DNA of 6,814 nucleotides, taken from positions 1 through 6,814 of the forward strand of contig JAFRQN010000198.1 in NCBI GenBank assembly GCA_017428585.1. Direction: 5' to 3'. The notes under the pieces are model-generated. The model was not told where the DNA came from and did no database searches. It worked only from the letters and a program-made list of their open reading frames with translations. Shown here piece by piece: positions 1-6,593 of this stretch. Each line of letters opens with the position of its first letter. Position 1 is the first letter of the stretch. The position numbers were made by a program, and so were the translations under genes. The stretch is from Bacteroidota bacterium. Its GTDB lineage: Bacteria; Bacteroidota; Ignavibacteria; Kapaibacteriales; UBA2268.

Positions 1-33
1 ATATATTAATAATTATTATATAAAAGTAGATAA

Positions 34-1353
34 ATGGCAAAAATTAATTATATTTCTGTTGCAGAAAATTTAGTAAAAAAAGCTAAAAATAAAGGCGCTA
101 ATTTAAGAATACATATTAGTAATGATAAATCTTTTGATGTTGGAATAAGAAATGGCGAAGTTGAAGAGTTGCAGGAATCTGCTCAAACATCGCTTTCTAT
201 GTCAGTAAATCTTGATAATAAAACAGCAAGTGCTGCTACTTCAGATTTATCAGAAGATACATTAAATCATTTATTAGATAATGCTATTGAAAGAGCTAAG
301 CATTCATCTGTTGATGAATCTGCAATTTTTCCAAAATATGAAAAATTGAATATTGATATAGAAAAATTAAATTTATATTCAAATGATATTAATAGTATTT
401 CACCTGAATATAAAATCAAAAAAGCAAAAGAATTAGAGAGCATTTGCTTAAAAGATAAAAGAATTACCTTATCAGGCGGTTCTGGATTCAGTAATTATGA
501 AAGCGAGAATATTTTAGTATTGTCCAATGGTTTTTCTGGAAGTTATAAAACATCTGGATGTTCTCTGGGGGTTTATTTGCAGGCAGGACATGATGTTGGT
601 GCTACACAAGATGGCTGGTCTGATTCTGCTCGTACTCCAAAAAATTTAATGTCAAACGAAGAAATTGCTAAAATTGCCATTGATCGTACGGTAAGATTGC
701 AAAATTCCAAAAAGGTTCCAACTCAAACCGTGCCTGTAATTGTAGATAGATATACTTCAAGTGCTATAATTGGATTCTTCCTGCAATGTATAAATGGCAG
801 AAATATATATATGAAGCAGTCTATATTTACAGGAAAGCTCAATGAGAAAATTGCAAATAAAAATGTAACTTTGTATGATGATCCTTTAATTGTTGGCGGT
901 CCAGGTTCAAGACCATACGATTCAGAAGGTATTCCAGCACGAAAGAATAATATAATAAATCAGGGTGTGTTGGAAAATTATTTGCTTAGTACTTATTCTG
1001 CTCACAAATTGGGATTAAAGACAAATGGATTTGCTTCGGGAACATCTAATTTAATCCTACAGCCGGGTAAATATACAGAAAATGATTTAATAAAATCTGT
1101 TTCTAAAGGTTTATTGTTATTAAGTACTTTAGGTCAAGGAACAAATACAACTACAGGTGATTTTTCTAAAGGTGCATACGGAATTTGGATTGAAAATGGT
1201 GAATTATCTCATCCAGTATCTGAAATTACAATTTCAAGCAATATTGTTGATATGTTGAATGGAATAGAGATGGTTGCAAATAATCCTGATAAAAAGCGTT
1301 CTTATCAAATTCCTACTTTCAAGATTGCAGAAATGACTATTTCTGGTGAGTAA
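34..1353 (+). CDS. pmbA: TldE/PmbA-type subunit of the TldD/TldE metalloprotease
   Basis: The 439-residue product matches the TldD/PmbA family in length (E. coli PmbA is about 450) and in its family signatures. These are an N-terminal GEVEELQESA segment (residues 41-50), a VPVIVDRYTSSAI segment starting near 233, a SRPYDSEGIPARK block near 292-304, and a C-terminal block (366-403) with GQGTNTTTGDFSKGA followed by WIENGE and PVSEITI. No HExxxH zinc motif is visible. This fits the TldE/PmbA partner rather than catalytic TldD. In characterised systems the heterodimer is a cytoplasmic protease that degrades unfolded peptides and matures some peptide natural products or antitoxins. The ATG directly follows an in-frame TAA at 31-33, so no longer in-frame start exists. 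There is no Shine-Dalgarno sequence. tldD is not in the window and could lie just upstream. A comEA-like gene follows after 26 nt. The family call is secure; the subunit assignment is slightly less so. Confidence 0.93.
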   Translation: MAKINYISVAENLVKKAKNKGANLRIHISNDKSFDVGIRNGEVEELQESAQTSLSMSVNLDNKTASAATSDLSEDTLNHLLDNAIERAKHSSVDESAIFPKYEKLNIDIEKLNLYSNDINSISPEYKIKKAKELESICLKDKRITLSGGSGFSNYESENILVLSNGFSGSYKTSGCSLGVYLQAGHDVGATQDGWSDSARTPKNLMSNEEIAKIAIDRTVRLQNSKKVPTQTVPVIVDRYTSSAIIGFFLQCINGRNIYMKQSIFTGKLNEKIANKNVTLYDDPLIVGGPGSRPYDSEGIPARKNNIINQGVLENYLLSTYSAHKLGLKTNGFASGTSNLILQPGKYTENDLIKSVSKGLLLLSTLGQGTNTTTGDFSKGAYGIWIENGELSHPVSEITISSNIVDMLNGIEMVANNPDKKRSYQIPTFKIAEMTISGE

Positions 1354-1379
1354 GATTTTGATAATATAGTAAAAACAAT

Positions 1380-1883
1380 ATGAAATTCATAAATCGTATA
1401 TTGGACCTAAAAAATAAACTGAAAGAAAAATTAGGTATAAATAATGCTGAAATTTCTATTGTTTTTATTTTGTTGATTGGCTTATTGATAGGTGGAATTT
1501 ACCGGAATTTCTTTACAGATTTGGAATATAATCTAACAGAGAAAGATGAACTATTTTTTGTATTAGATAGTTTAGCAGAGGTTAATAAAACAACTTATAT
1601 TGGTTCTGACAGCAATGACGAGCCTATTCCAGAACTTGAAAAAAAAGATACTATTGTTAAACAAAAGTATAAACCGTCTAAATTAAATTTTAAGGGTGTT
1701 GTTAATATAAATTCTGCTTCTTCCAGGCAGCTGCAAAAATTATATAAAATTGGTGAAAAAACTGCTCAGCGGATTATAGAGTATAGGAAGCAAAATCCTT
1801 TTAAGACCAAAGAAGAGATAATGAATGTAAGGGGAATTGGCAAAGCTACTTATGAGAAGATAAAGAATAATATTGAAGTATAA
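1380..1883 (+). CDS. ComEA-like membrane-anchored helix-hairpin-helix DNA-binding protein
   Basis: This 167-residue protein has three parts. A basic, Lys-rich N-terminus (1-20) precedes one hydrophobic membrane segment at about 23-40. An acidic-to-neutral linker follows (about 45-105). The C-terminal domain (about 107-167) opens with VNINSAS and carries two helix-hairpin-helix elements, KIGEKTAQRI (123-132) and VRGIGKATYEKI (150-161). The VNINxA opening followed by an I/V-G-IG-type hairpin is the hallmark of the ComEA HhH domain, which binds double-stranded DNA without sequence specificity. In competent bacteria ComEA sits on the outer face of the inner membrane and pulls incoming DNA across the envelope. 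The N-terminal anchor fits such placement, but the SLBB domain found in Gram-positive ComEA is absent and no other competence gene is visible, so a role in uptake is inferred. There is no Shine-Dalgarno sequence. The gene lies 26 nt after pmbA and 12 nt before nadC, probably in one operon. Confidence 0.85.
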   Translation: MKFINRILDLKNKLKEKLGINNAEISIVFILLIGLLIGGIYRNFFTDLEYNLTEKDELFFVLDSLAEVNKTTYIGSDSNDEPIPELEKKDTIVKQKYKPSKLNFKGVVNINSASSRQLQKLYKIGEKTAQRIIEYRKQNPFKTKEEIMNVRGIGKATYEKIKNNIEV

Positions 1884-1895
1884 TTTTTTAGTATT

Positions 1896-2759
1896 ATGAT
1901 AGTTATTTATAAGCAATTTGATATATTGCCAAAGGAATATATAGAAAATAAAATAAATGAATATTTAGCTGAAGATGGTGCATCTTCTGATTATACAACA
2001 ATTTATACTGTTCCTCAAGATACAGAAATAACAGCTGTTCTTGAGGCAGAAGAAGAGTTTGTTTTTGCTGGAAAAAGCATAATAGAAGTTATTTTTAAAG
2101 AATGCAAGGTTGAAATATTGATAAATGACGGCGATAGGGTGAAAGCAGGAACAATAATGGCAAAGATTATAGGAAATGCTTCTTATATTCTGACACGAGA
2201 AAGAGTTATGTTGAACATTATTCAACGTTTATCTGGAATAGCAACAACTACAAGAAAATATGTTGATGCTGTAAAGGATTATGATGTTCATGTTTACGAT
2301 ACACGCAAAACTACGCCGGGAATGAGATTATTCCAAAAATATGCTGTAAGAATTGGTGGCGCTTATAATCACCGTTATAATTTGGAATCGGATATTTTGA
2401 TTAAGGATAATCATATTGCTGCAGCAGGAGGTGTAACTAATGCTTTGCAGAATATATTTGATAAAATGAAAAATAAGAAAATTAATATCGAGTTGGAAGT
2501 AGTATCAATTGAACAAATAATTGAAGGTCTTAATTTTGATATTAACGGCATTCTTCTTGATAATATGAAGCCTGAAAATGTTAAAAAATGTGTAGAATTT
2601 ATTAGAAATTCACCAAATGGGGGAAATATATTTATTGAAGCATCAGGCGGTATAAATTATAATACTATTGTTGACTATGCAAAAACAGGTGTAGATGGTA
2701 TTTCTGTTGGTGCATTAACACATAATATAAAATCATCTAATATGCATTTAGTATTTTAA
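1896..2759 (+). CDS. nadC: nicotinate-nucleotide pyrophosphorylase (quinolinate phosphoribosyltransferase)
   Basis: NadC converts quinolinate and phosphoribosyl pyrophosphate to nicotinate mononucleotide, CO2 and pyrophosphate. This is the step where the de novo NAD pathway joins the common route, in the cytoplasm. The 287-residue length is normal for the family. Visible signatures in order are LAEDGASSDYTT (24-35), ERVMLN (102-107) and RLSGIAT (111-117), the active-site DTRKTTPG (135-142), RIGG (152-155) with the following HR (159-160), KDNH (170-173), IELEV (198-202), LDNM (221-224), EASGGI (248-253) and SVGALTH (270-276). These cover the conserved Arg, Lys, His, Glu and Asp residues that bind quinolinate and PRPP, so the enzyme should be active. 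The ATG lies 12 nt after the upstream stop, in an A/T-rich leader without a Shine-Dalgarno sequence. nadA and nadB are not in the window. The gene is last in its run and converges on the helicase gene with a 35-nt gap. Confidence 0.96.
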   Translation: MIVIYKQFDILPKEYIENKINEYLAEDGASSDYTTIYTVPQDTEITAVLEAEEEFVFAGKSIIEVIFKECKVEILINDGDRVKAGTIMAKIIGNASYILTRERVMLNIIQRLSGIATTTRKYVDAVKDYDVHVYDTRKTTPGMRLFQKYAVRIGGAYNHRYNLESDILIKDNHIAAAGGVTNALQNIFDKMKNKKINIELEVVSIEQIIEGLNFDINGILLDNMKPENVKKCVEFIRNSPNGGNIFIEASGGINYNTIVDYAKTGVDGISVGALTHNIKSSNMHLVF

Positions 2760-2794
2760 TGTAACTGCTATATTATTATATTAAATCTCTATAC

Positions 2795-5206
2795 TTAAAA
2801 AGAATTTTTTTCTAAGTTTGCATATTCCAAAAGCAGCTGTTTGCGTCCGTACAAGGAGAAGAATATTGTAGCTTTTTTATTTTTTCCTTCTCCAGAAAAT
2901 GCCATAATTCTGCCTTGTCCAAATTTCTTATGCAAAACTGTATCGCCTACATGAAAATTTGTATATGATTTTGTATGTTTTACAGATTTTATAGGTTTTG
3001 CTGGTTCTTCTATTTGTGAATAGCTGTTGTAGTTGCTGTATTCGTATTCTAAGTCGTTGAAAACTGGAAATTCTTTTTTAGGATTATATATTCCTTTATT
3101 GTTATAACTGCTCTTATTGCCGTAATCAGTAGAACGTTTCTTTGGCAGTGTTTCAAAATTTCTTTTTACGTATAAAAATGTATTGTTTGTAATATCTTCT
3201 ATAATTTCTGGATCTATTTCTCTTAAAAACATAGATGGTGTGGCATCCTTTGTCTTGCCAAAAAACATGCGGAAAGTTACGTATGAAAGGTATAATAGTT
3301 TTTTAGCACGAGTTATGCCGACATAAAATAGTCTGCGTTCTTCTTCTATGTTGTCTATATTATTATCATCTGCTTGATTTTTTTGCAAAGGAATTAAACT
3401 CTTTTCAACTCCAGGTATAAATACTGTATCAAATTCCAACCCTTTTGAGGAATGCAGCGTCATTAATGTTATTACATCTTGATTGGTATTAGCTGCATCT
3501 TTGTTTTTAATGTCTGAGTCATCACTAATTAATGATATATTCTCCAAATAATTTGCTAATGTATTATTGTAGTCAGCTTTTAGATAATTTATAATATCGG
3601 ATAATAATTGGTTGATATTATCTAATCTATTTCCCATTTCCAAATCATCTAATTCTTTATAATATTCAATAATATTCATCGATTTTAAATAATCTAACAA
3701 TAATTCGATAATATCGCTTTGTATTTTAATTTTTAGCTTTATACTGCCTGTATTTTCTTTTTCTTGAGAATATTCTATTAATTTGTTGAATGTATATGTT
3801 AAAGTATTGGTAAATTTTTCTAATGTATTTCTTGTAGAATTTCTAAGATTAAGTTCTTGAATACTTAAGTTTAATAAATTTATAATAGTATAGTCTTCAT
3901 TTGTATTATAATTTTCTTTTATTTTATTGACAGTGGAAATTCCTATTCCTCTTGGTGGTTCATTTATAATACGGTTAAATGAAATTTTATCTTTTTGGTT
4001 GATTAATATACGTAAATAGGCTATAACGTCTTTTATTTCTTTTCTTTTATAGAAAGAAGTTGATCCAACTATTATGTATGGCAGATTTTGTTCGCGGCAT
4101 TCTTTTTCAAATTGCAGCGATTGTGCATTTGTTCTGTATAATACAGCAAAGTCTTTTAGGGCTTTGCCCTTGATATGTTCTTGTTTTATTATATTTACTA
4201 TGTAATTCGCTTCGTCTTTTGCATTATTCAATCGCATTAATTTTATTTTTTCGCCTGCTTCAGATGAAGTCCATAATACTTTCTTAAATTGTCTTTTATT
4301 GTTGGATATAATATTATCTGCCGCTGTTAGTATATTTCCAGTAGAACGATAATTTTGTTCTAATTTTATTGTTTTGCAATCAGGATAGTTGTCTTTAAAT
4401 GTTAAAATATTTTGGATGTCAGCTCCTCGCCATTTATATATACTTTGAGCATCATCTCCAACTATACATATATTTTTATATCGTTCTGCAAGTTTGCTGA
4501 TTACTCTATACTGTACATTATTTGTATCTTGATATTCATCAACAAGAATGTATTTAAATCTATTTTGATATTTTTCCAATATATCTGGACGTGTTTCAAA
4601 GAGATTTAATGTATTTAGCAGTAAATCATCAAAGTCCATTGCATTATTTTTCTTAAATTCAGGCTGATATAATTTATATATTTCTGCTATGTATTTTTCT
4701 TGTGAGGTGGATGCCATTTGGGAAAATACATCTGGATAGATGCATTGATTTTTTAATGATGAGATAGTTGTATATATGTATTTAGGGTTTACCTGAGAAT
4801 TTTTTACATCTATTGTATCATTTATTTGTTTTATTATTTTCTCCGCATCTTCTTCATCATATATGCTGAAGTTTTCATTATAGCCTTCTAAATTATTGTT
4901 ATATGCTTCTATTCTCAATATTCTGGCAAATAATGAGTGAAAAGTACCAACCCATAAATCTGATTTATGAGAATCTATATCCAATAGATTGAATATACGG
5001 GTTTTCATCTCATTTGCTGCCTTGTTGGTAAAAGTTAATGCAAGTATATTATACGGACTTATTCCTTGTTCTAATAAATATGCTATACGTCGTGTTATAA
5101 CTAATGTCTTGCCGCTTCCTGCTCCTGCTATTATCTGCAAGGGCCCATTAATATGTGTAACTGCTTTTTGCTGTTCGCTGTTAAGTCCTTCTAATATATT
5201 GTTCAT
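2795..5206 (-). CDS. pcrA: UvrD/PcrA-type ATP-dependent 3'-5' DNA helicase
   Basis: This superfamily 1A helicase unwinds DNA in nucleotide-excision and mismatch repair and clears RecA filaments or stalled RNA polymerase. From the preferred start it has 803 residues, with motifs in order: Q-motif region LNSEQQKAV (8-16), Walker A AGAGSGKT (27-34), motif Ia LTFTNKAANEM (57-67), motif II DEYQDT (223-228), motif III GDDAQSIYKWRG (250-261), motif IV QNYRST (284-289), motif V TLHSSKGLEFD (583-593) and motif VI VGITRAKK (629-636). All are intact. A low-complexity Asn/Tyr/Lys linker (about 690-745) leads to a C-terminal Tudor-like domain (about 751-800, VGDTVLHKKFGQGRI) of the type PcrA uses to contact RNA polymerase. 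The frame stays open to an ATG at 5272, adding 22 residues. I chose 5206 because MNNILEGLNSEQQ is where family members normally begin and a possible promoter element overlaps the longer start. No Shine-Dalgarno sequence. UvrD and PcrA cannot be separated from sequence alone. Confidence 0.95.
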   Translation of the reverse strand: MNNILEGLNSEQQKAVTHINGPLQIIAGAGSGKTLVITRRIAYLLEQGISPYNILALTFTNKAANEMKTRIFNLLDIDSHKSDLWVGTFHSLFARILRIEAYNNNLEGYNENFSIYDEEDAEKIIKQINDTIDVKNSQVNPKYIYTTISSLKNQCIYPDVFSQMASTSQEKYIAEIYKLYQPEFKKNNAMDFDDLLLNTLNLFETRPDILEKYQNRFKYILVDEYQDTNNVQYRVISKLAERYKNICIVGDDAQSIYKWRGADIQNILTFKDNYPDCKTIKLEQNYRSTGNILTAADNIISNNKRQFKKVLWTSSEAGEKIKLMRLNNAKDEANYIVNIIKQEHIKGKALKDFAVLYRTNAQSLQFEKECREQNLPYIIVGSTSFYKRKEIKDVIAYLRILINQKDKISFNRIINEPPRGIGISTVNKIKENYNTNEDYTIINLLNLSIQELNLRNSTRNTLEKFTNTLTYTFNKLIEYSQEKENTGSIKLKIKIQSDIIELLLDYLKSMNIIEYYKELDDLEMGNRLDNINQLLSDIINYLKADYNNTLANYLENISLISDDSDIKNKDAANTNQDVITLMTLHSSKGLEFDTVFIPGVEKSLIPLQKNQADDNNIDNIEEERRLFYVGITRAKKLLYLSYVTFRMFFGKTKDATPSMFLREIDPEIIEDITNNTFLYVKRNFETLPKKRSTDYGNKSSYNNKGIYNPKKEFPVFNDLEYEYSNYNSYSQIEEPAKPIKSVKHTKSYTNFHVGDTVLHKKFGQGRIMAFSGEGKNKKATIFFSLYGRKQLLLEYANLEKNSF

Positions 5207-5261
5207 CTTTTGTATAATATTATTTTTTGATTTATTATATAAACATTTTAAGTATTTTAGA

Positions 5262-5269
5262 CAAATATA
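5262..5269 (-). promoter_or_regulatory. candidate Bacteroidota -7 element for the helicase gene
   Basis: Read on the minus strand these bases are TATATTTG, an exact match to the TAnnTTTG -7 consensus of the Bacteroidota primary sigma factor. Transcription would start roughly 6-8 nt downstream, leaving a leader of about 50 nt before the ATG at 5206. The nearest upstream TTG (5297-5295) is 25 nt away, longer than the 20 nt seen in the rightward promoter, so the -33 half is weak. Matches to such an A/T-rich consensus are easily found by chance here. Confidence 0.35.
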
Positions 5270-5359
5270 CAAAATATCTTTGATAGATAAAAACCAATTT
5301 TATAAACATAATAATGCTTGCTGTATAGTATTAAATATGATATAGCATTATAGAATTTA

Positions 5360-5385
5360 TAAAATTATAGTTGACTATAATTTTA
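5360..5385. repeat. perfect 11-bp inverted repeat with 4-nt loop
   Basis: TAAAATTATAG (5360-5370) and CTATAATTTTA (5375-5385) are perfect reverse complements around TTGA. The stem has one G:C pair, at the loop. It lies between divergent genes, about 100 nt upstream of the rightward promoter and about 90 nt upstream of the candidate leftward one. A terminator role makes little sense at this place. A regulator-binding dyad is the likelier function, but chance in this A/T-rich DNA is not excluded. Confidence 0.45.
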
Positions 5386-5472
5386 ATTTTATCGTAAGAG
5401 GATTATTTTTTTAGTTGTTTTGTGTATTTTTTATTATAAGAAAAATAATTTTAATTTTTTTTGTAAAATTAT

Positions 5473-5504
5473 TTTGTTATTAATAATTTTTTTTTATAAC
5501 TTTG
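5473..5504 (+). promoter_or_regulatory. Bacteroidota-type promoter for the secreted-protein genes
   Basis: A -33 TTTG (5473-5476) and a -7 TAACTTTG (5497-5504) are separated by 20 nt. The -7 box matches TAnnTTTG exactly, and the two boxes lie at about the distance described for Bacteroidota sigma-factor promoters. The predicted start is near 5511, giving a leader of about 38 nt that contains a good ribosome binding site. The spacer carries a run of nine T residues (5487-5495). The -33 box sits at the edge of a 9-bp inverted repeat (5465-5473 with 5482-5490), which may be coincidental. Confidence 0.75.
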
Positions 5505-5534
5505 CAATAAGTTAATCATTTAATAAAGTATCAT

Positions 5535-5540
5535 AGGAGA
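5535..5540 (+). promoter_or_regulatory. strong Shine-Dalgarno sequence of the Cys-rich secreted-protein gene
   Basis: AGGAGA ends 8 nt before the ATG at 5549, an optimal distance. It fixes the start of the secreted protein and keeps the whole signal peptide. None of the four conserved genes in the window has a comparable site. Confidence 0.85.
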
Positions 5541-5548
5541 CAAATAAT

Positions 5549-6583
5549 ATGTTTTCTTTCAAATGTTTTATAGAAAAAACAAATATAAAATTTTATTTGT
5601 TTTTATTATTAACAATTTTATTAGTCATTCCTTCAATAAAGGCACAGCCTTTAACATCTATTTGTGAACAATACATAATAGATTCTGTGTGTAGTTCTTG
5701 GGGACAATGGTATTCAGGGTCGGTATGGATTGATATGCCAAGTGCTCCACATAACCAATGGCCGTTTCCTATAAGAACATTTAATTGTCCTATACAAGTT
5801 ATTTTTAAATGGAGGCAGTGTCAGAATGATCCGAACTTGCATCAATATCAAATTTTATCATACGTACTGAACTTAAGTTATAAAATTTGGATTTGGCCAA
5901 GAGGATGGATTTATCCTTGTAGAGAAGCATTAGATATTTTGAAAGGTAGTTCTGATGATGTTTCATTACGTAATAATGAAGTATTAGACAATATATTCAA
6001 AAATCTTGTTGTTCAATTATTTGATCAATTCAGAAGTGATTTACCACCTGGATCGCAATATGCTCTTTGTGATAATCCAAATTCTAATCCTGTACAATTT
6101 ATTTCTAAACGTGGAGCTTGTCAAGGATCTTGTAGAGTCCAAAGACCTGCACTTTATATTACTTTAGATAGTATTCCTTTTGGAATAAGTACACCGCCAT
6201 TAGGAGTACTTCAAGATATTTACAACATACCATCAAATACTTTAGATTCTGTTCAAATTGCAGAATTAGATTCTTTAGATTTAGTGGATTTGAATTCATA
6301 TATACAAACAGAAATCAATAGTGGTATAATAGAGGATGACTATAAATTACAACCAATTACAATGGCTAAAGATGCTATTATAATTATTACCCCTATTGAT
6401 TGTACGCCAGAGTATTGTTGTATATATAAAATAACTTTATGTGTAGATAATAGTGGTAATACTTTGGTGAACGAAGAAAGAACTGGAGATATTCCTGAGT
6501 GTATTGGATATCCTGATGATTCATCTTGTCCAGAAGGTACATTCCATATAACATATCCATGTAAAATACTATGTGGTTATTAG
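5549..6583 (+). CDS. secreted cysteine-rich protein of unknown function
   Basis: I do not recognise a family. The 344-residue product starts with a classical signal peptide: basic n-region (1-14), hydrophobic core (about 15-29), and probable cleavage after SIKA, leaving Gln33 first. The mature part holds 16 Cys (39, 48, 80, 91, 124, 174, 191, 195, 285, 290, 291, 298, 318, 327, 338, 342), an even number that suggests disulfides outside the cytoplasm. There are three zones: a Trp-rich N-terminal zone (eight Trp between 51 and 120, none later), a middle with CxxxC at 191-195 and an acidic, probably helical stretch (230-265), and a C-terminal zone with eight Cys after 284. The Cys after A-Q (Cys39) is too far from the cleavage site for a lipobox. 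The end (KILCGY) does not resemble a type IX secretion sorting domain, so periplasmic, surface or released locations are all possible. It has its own promoter and Shine-Dalgarno site and is followed after 10 nt by another exported ORF. Confidence 0.85.
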   Translation: MFSFKCFIEKTNIKFYLFLLLTILLVIPSIKAQPLTSICEQYIIDSVCSSWGQWYSGSVWIDMPSAPHNQWPFPIRTFNCPIQVIFKWRQCQNDPNLHQYQILSYVLNLSYKIWIWPRGWIYPCREALDILKGSSDDVSLRNNEVLDNIFKNLVVQLFDQFRSDLPPGSQYALCDNPNSNPVQFISKRGACQGSCRVQRPALYITLDSIPFGISTPPLGVLQDIYNIPSNTLDSVQIAELDSLDLVDLNSYIQTEINSGIIEDDYKLQPITMAKDAIIIITPIDCTPEYCCIYKITLCVDNSGNTLVNEERTGDIPECIGYPDDSSCPEGTFHITYPCKILCGY

Positions 6584-6588
6584 GGAGG
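6583..6588 (+). promoter_or_regulatory. Shine-Dalgarno sequence of the downstream secreted-protein gene
   Basis: GGGAGG begins on the last base of the upstream TAG stop and ends 5 nt before the ATG at 6594. The overlap of stop codon and ribosome binding site suggests translational coupling and a shared transcript with the preceding gene. Confidence 0.85.
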
Positions 6589-6593
6589 TTAAC

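Larger units (their letters stand above)
5207..5548. other. divergent intergenic region between helicase and secreted-protein genes
   Basis: This very A/T-rich, 342-nt spacer separates two genes transcribed away from each other. It contains a likely strong rightward promoter (5473-5504), a weaker candidate leftward -7 element (5262-5269), an 11-bp perfect inverted repeat (5360-5385), and T tracts of eight (5455-5462) and nine (5487-5495). Four copies of TATAG occur at 5324, 5341, 5349 and 5366. I see no convincing coding sequence: a 118-codon open frame at 4989-5345 is mostly the antisense shadow of the helicase. I also see no tRNA, riboswitch or small-RNA gene here. Confidence 0.7.

Noticed and set aside
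1..33. End of an upstream gene, possibly tldD, or a promoter for pmbA
   Set aside because: Only 33 nt are visible, with stop codons in two frames. There is no recognisable protein tail and no TAnnTTTG match, so nothing can be supported.
1965..2225. 86-codon open frame on the minus strand
   Set aside because: It lies entirely inside nadC, whose protein is highly conserved across this stretch. The Cys/Asn/Phe-rich antisense translation is typical of a shadow frame.
2794..2816. Imperfect hairpin (CTTA...TAAG with an A/T stem) at the nadC-helicase convergence, possible terminator
   Set aside because: The stem contains a mismatch, a G-T wobble and almost no G:C pairs, and it overlaps the helicase stop codon. 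It is too weak to call as an intrinsic terminator.
4412..4609. 65-codon open frame on the plus strand with hydrophobic residues
   Set aside because: It is antisense to the helicase motif II-III region. The hydrophobicity comes from the complement of A-rich codons, and no start signal is seen.
4989..5345. 118-codon plus-strand open frame with apparent membrane segments, running into the intergenic region
   Set aside because: Most of it is antisense to the N-terminal helicase motifs, including Walker A. It has no Shine-Dalgarno site or promoter, and its tail is A/T-rich intergenic DNA.
5465..5490. 9-bp inverted repeat (AAAATTATT / AATAATTTT) around the promoter -33 box, possible operator
   Set aside because: It is made only of A and T in a very A/T-rich region, where repeats of this length are expected by chance. 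It is noted in the promoter entry but not called separately.
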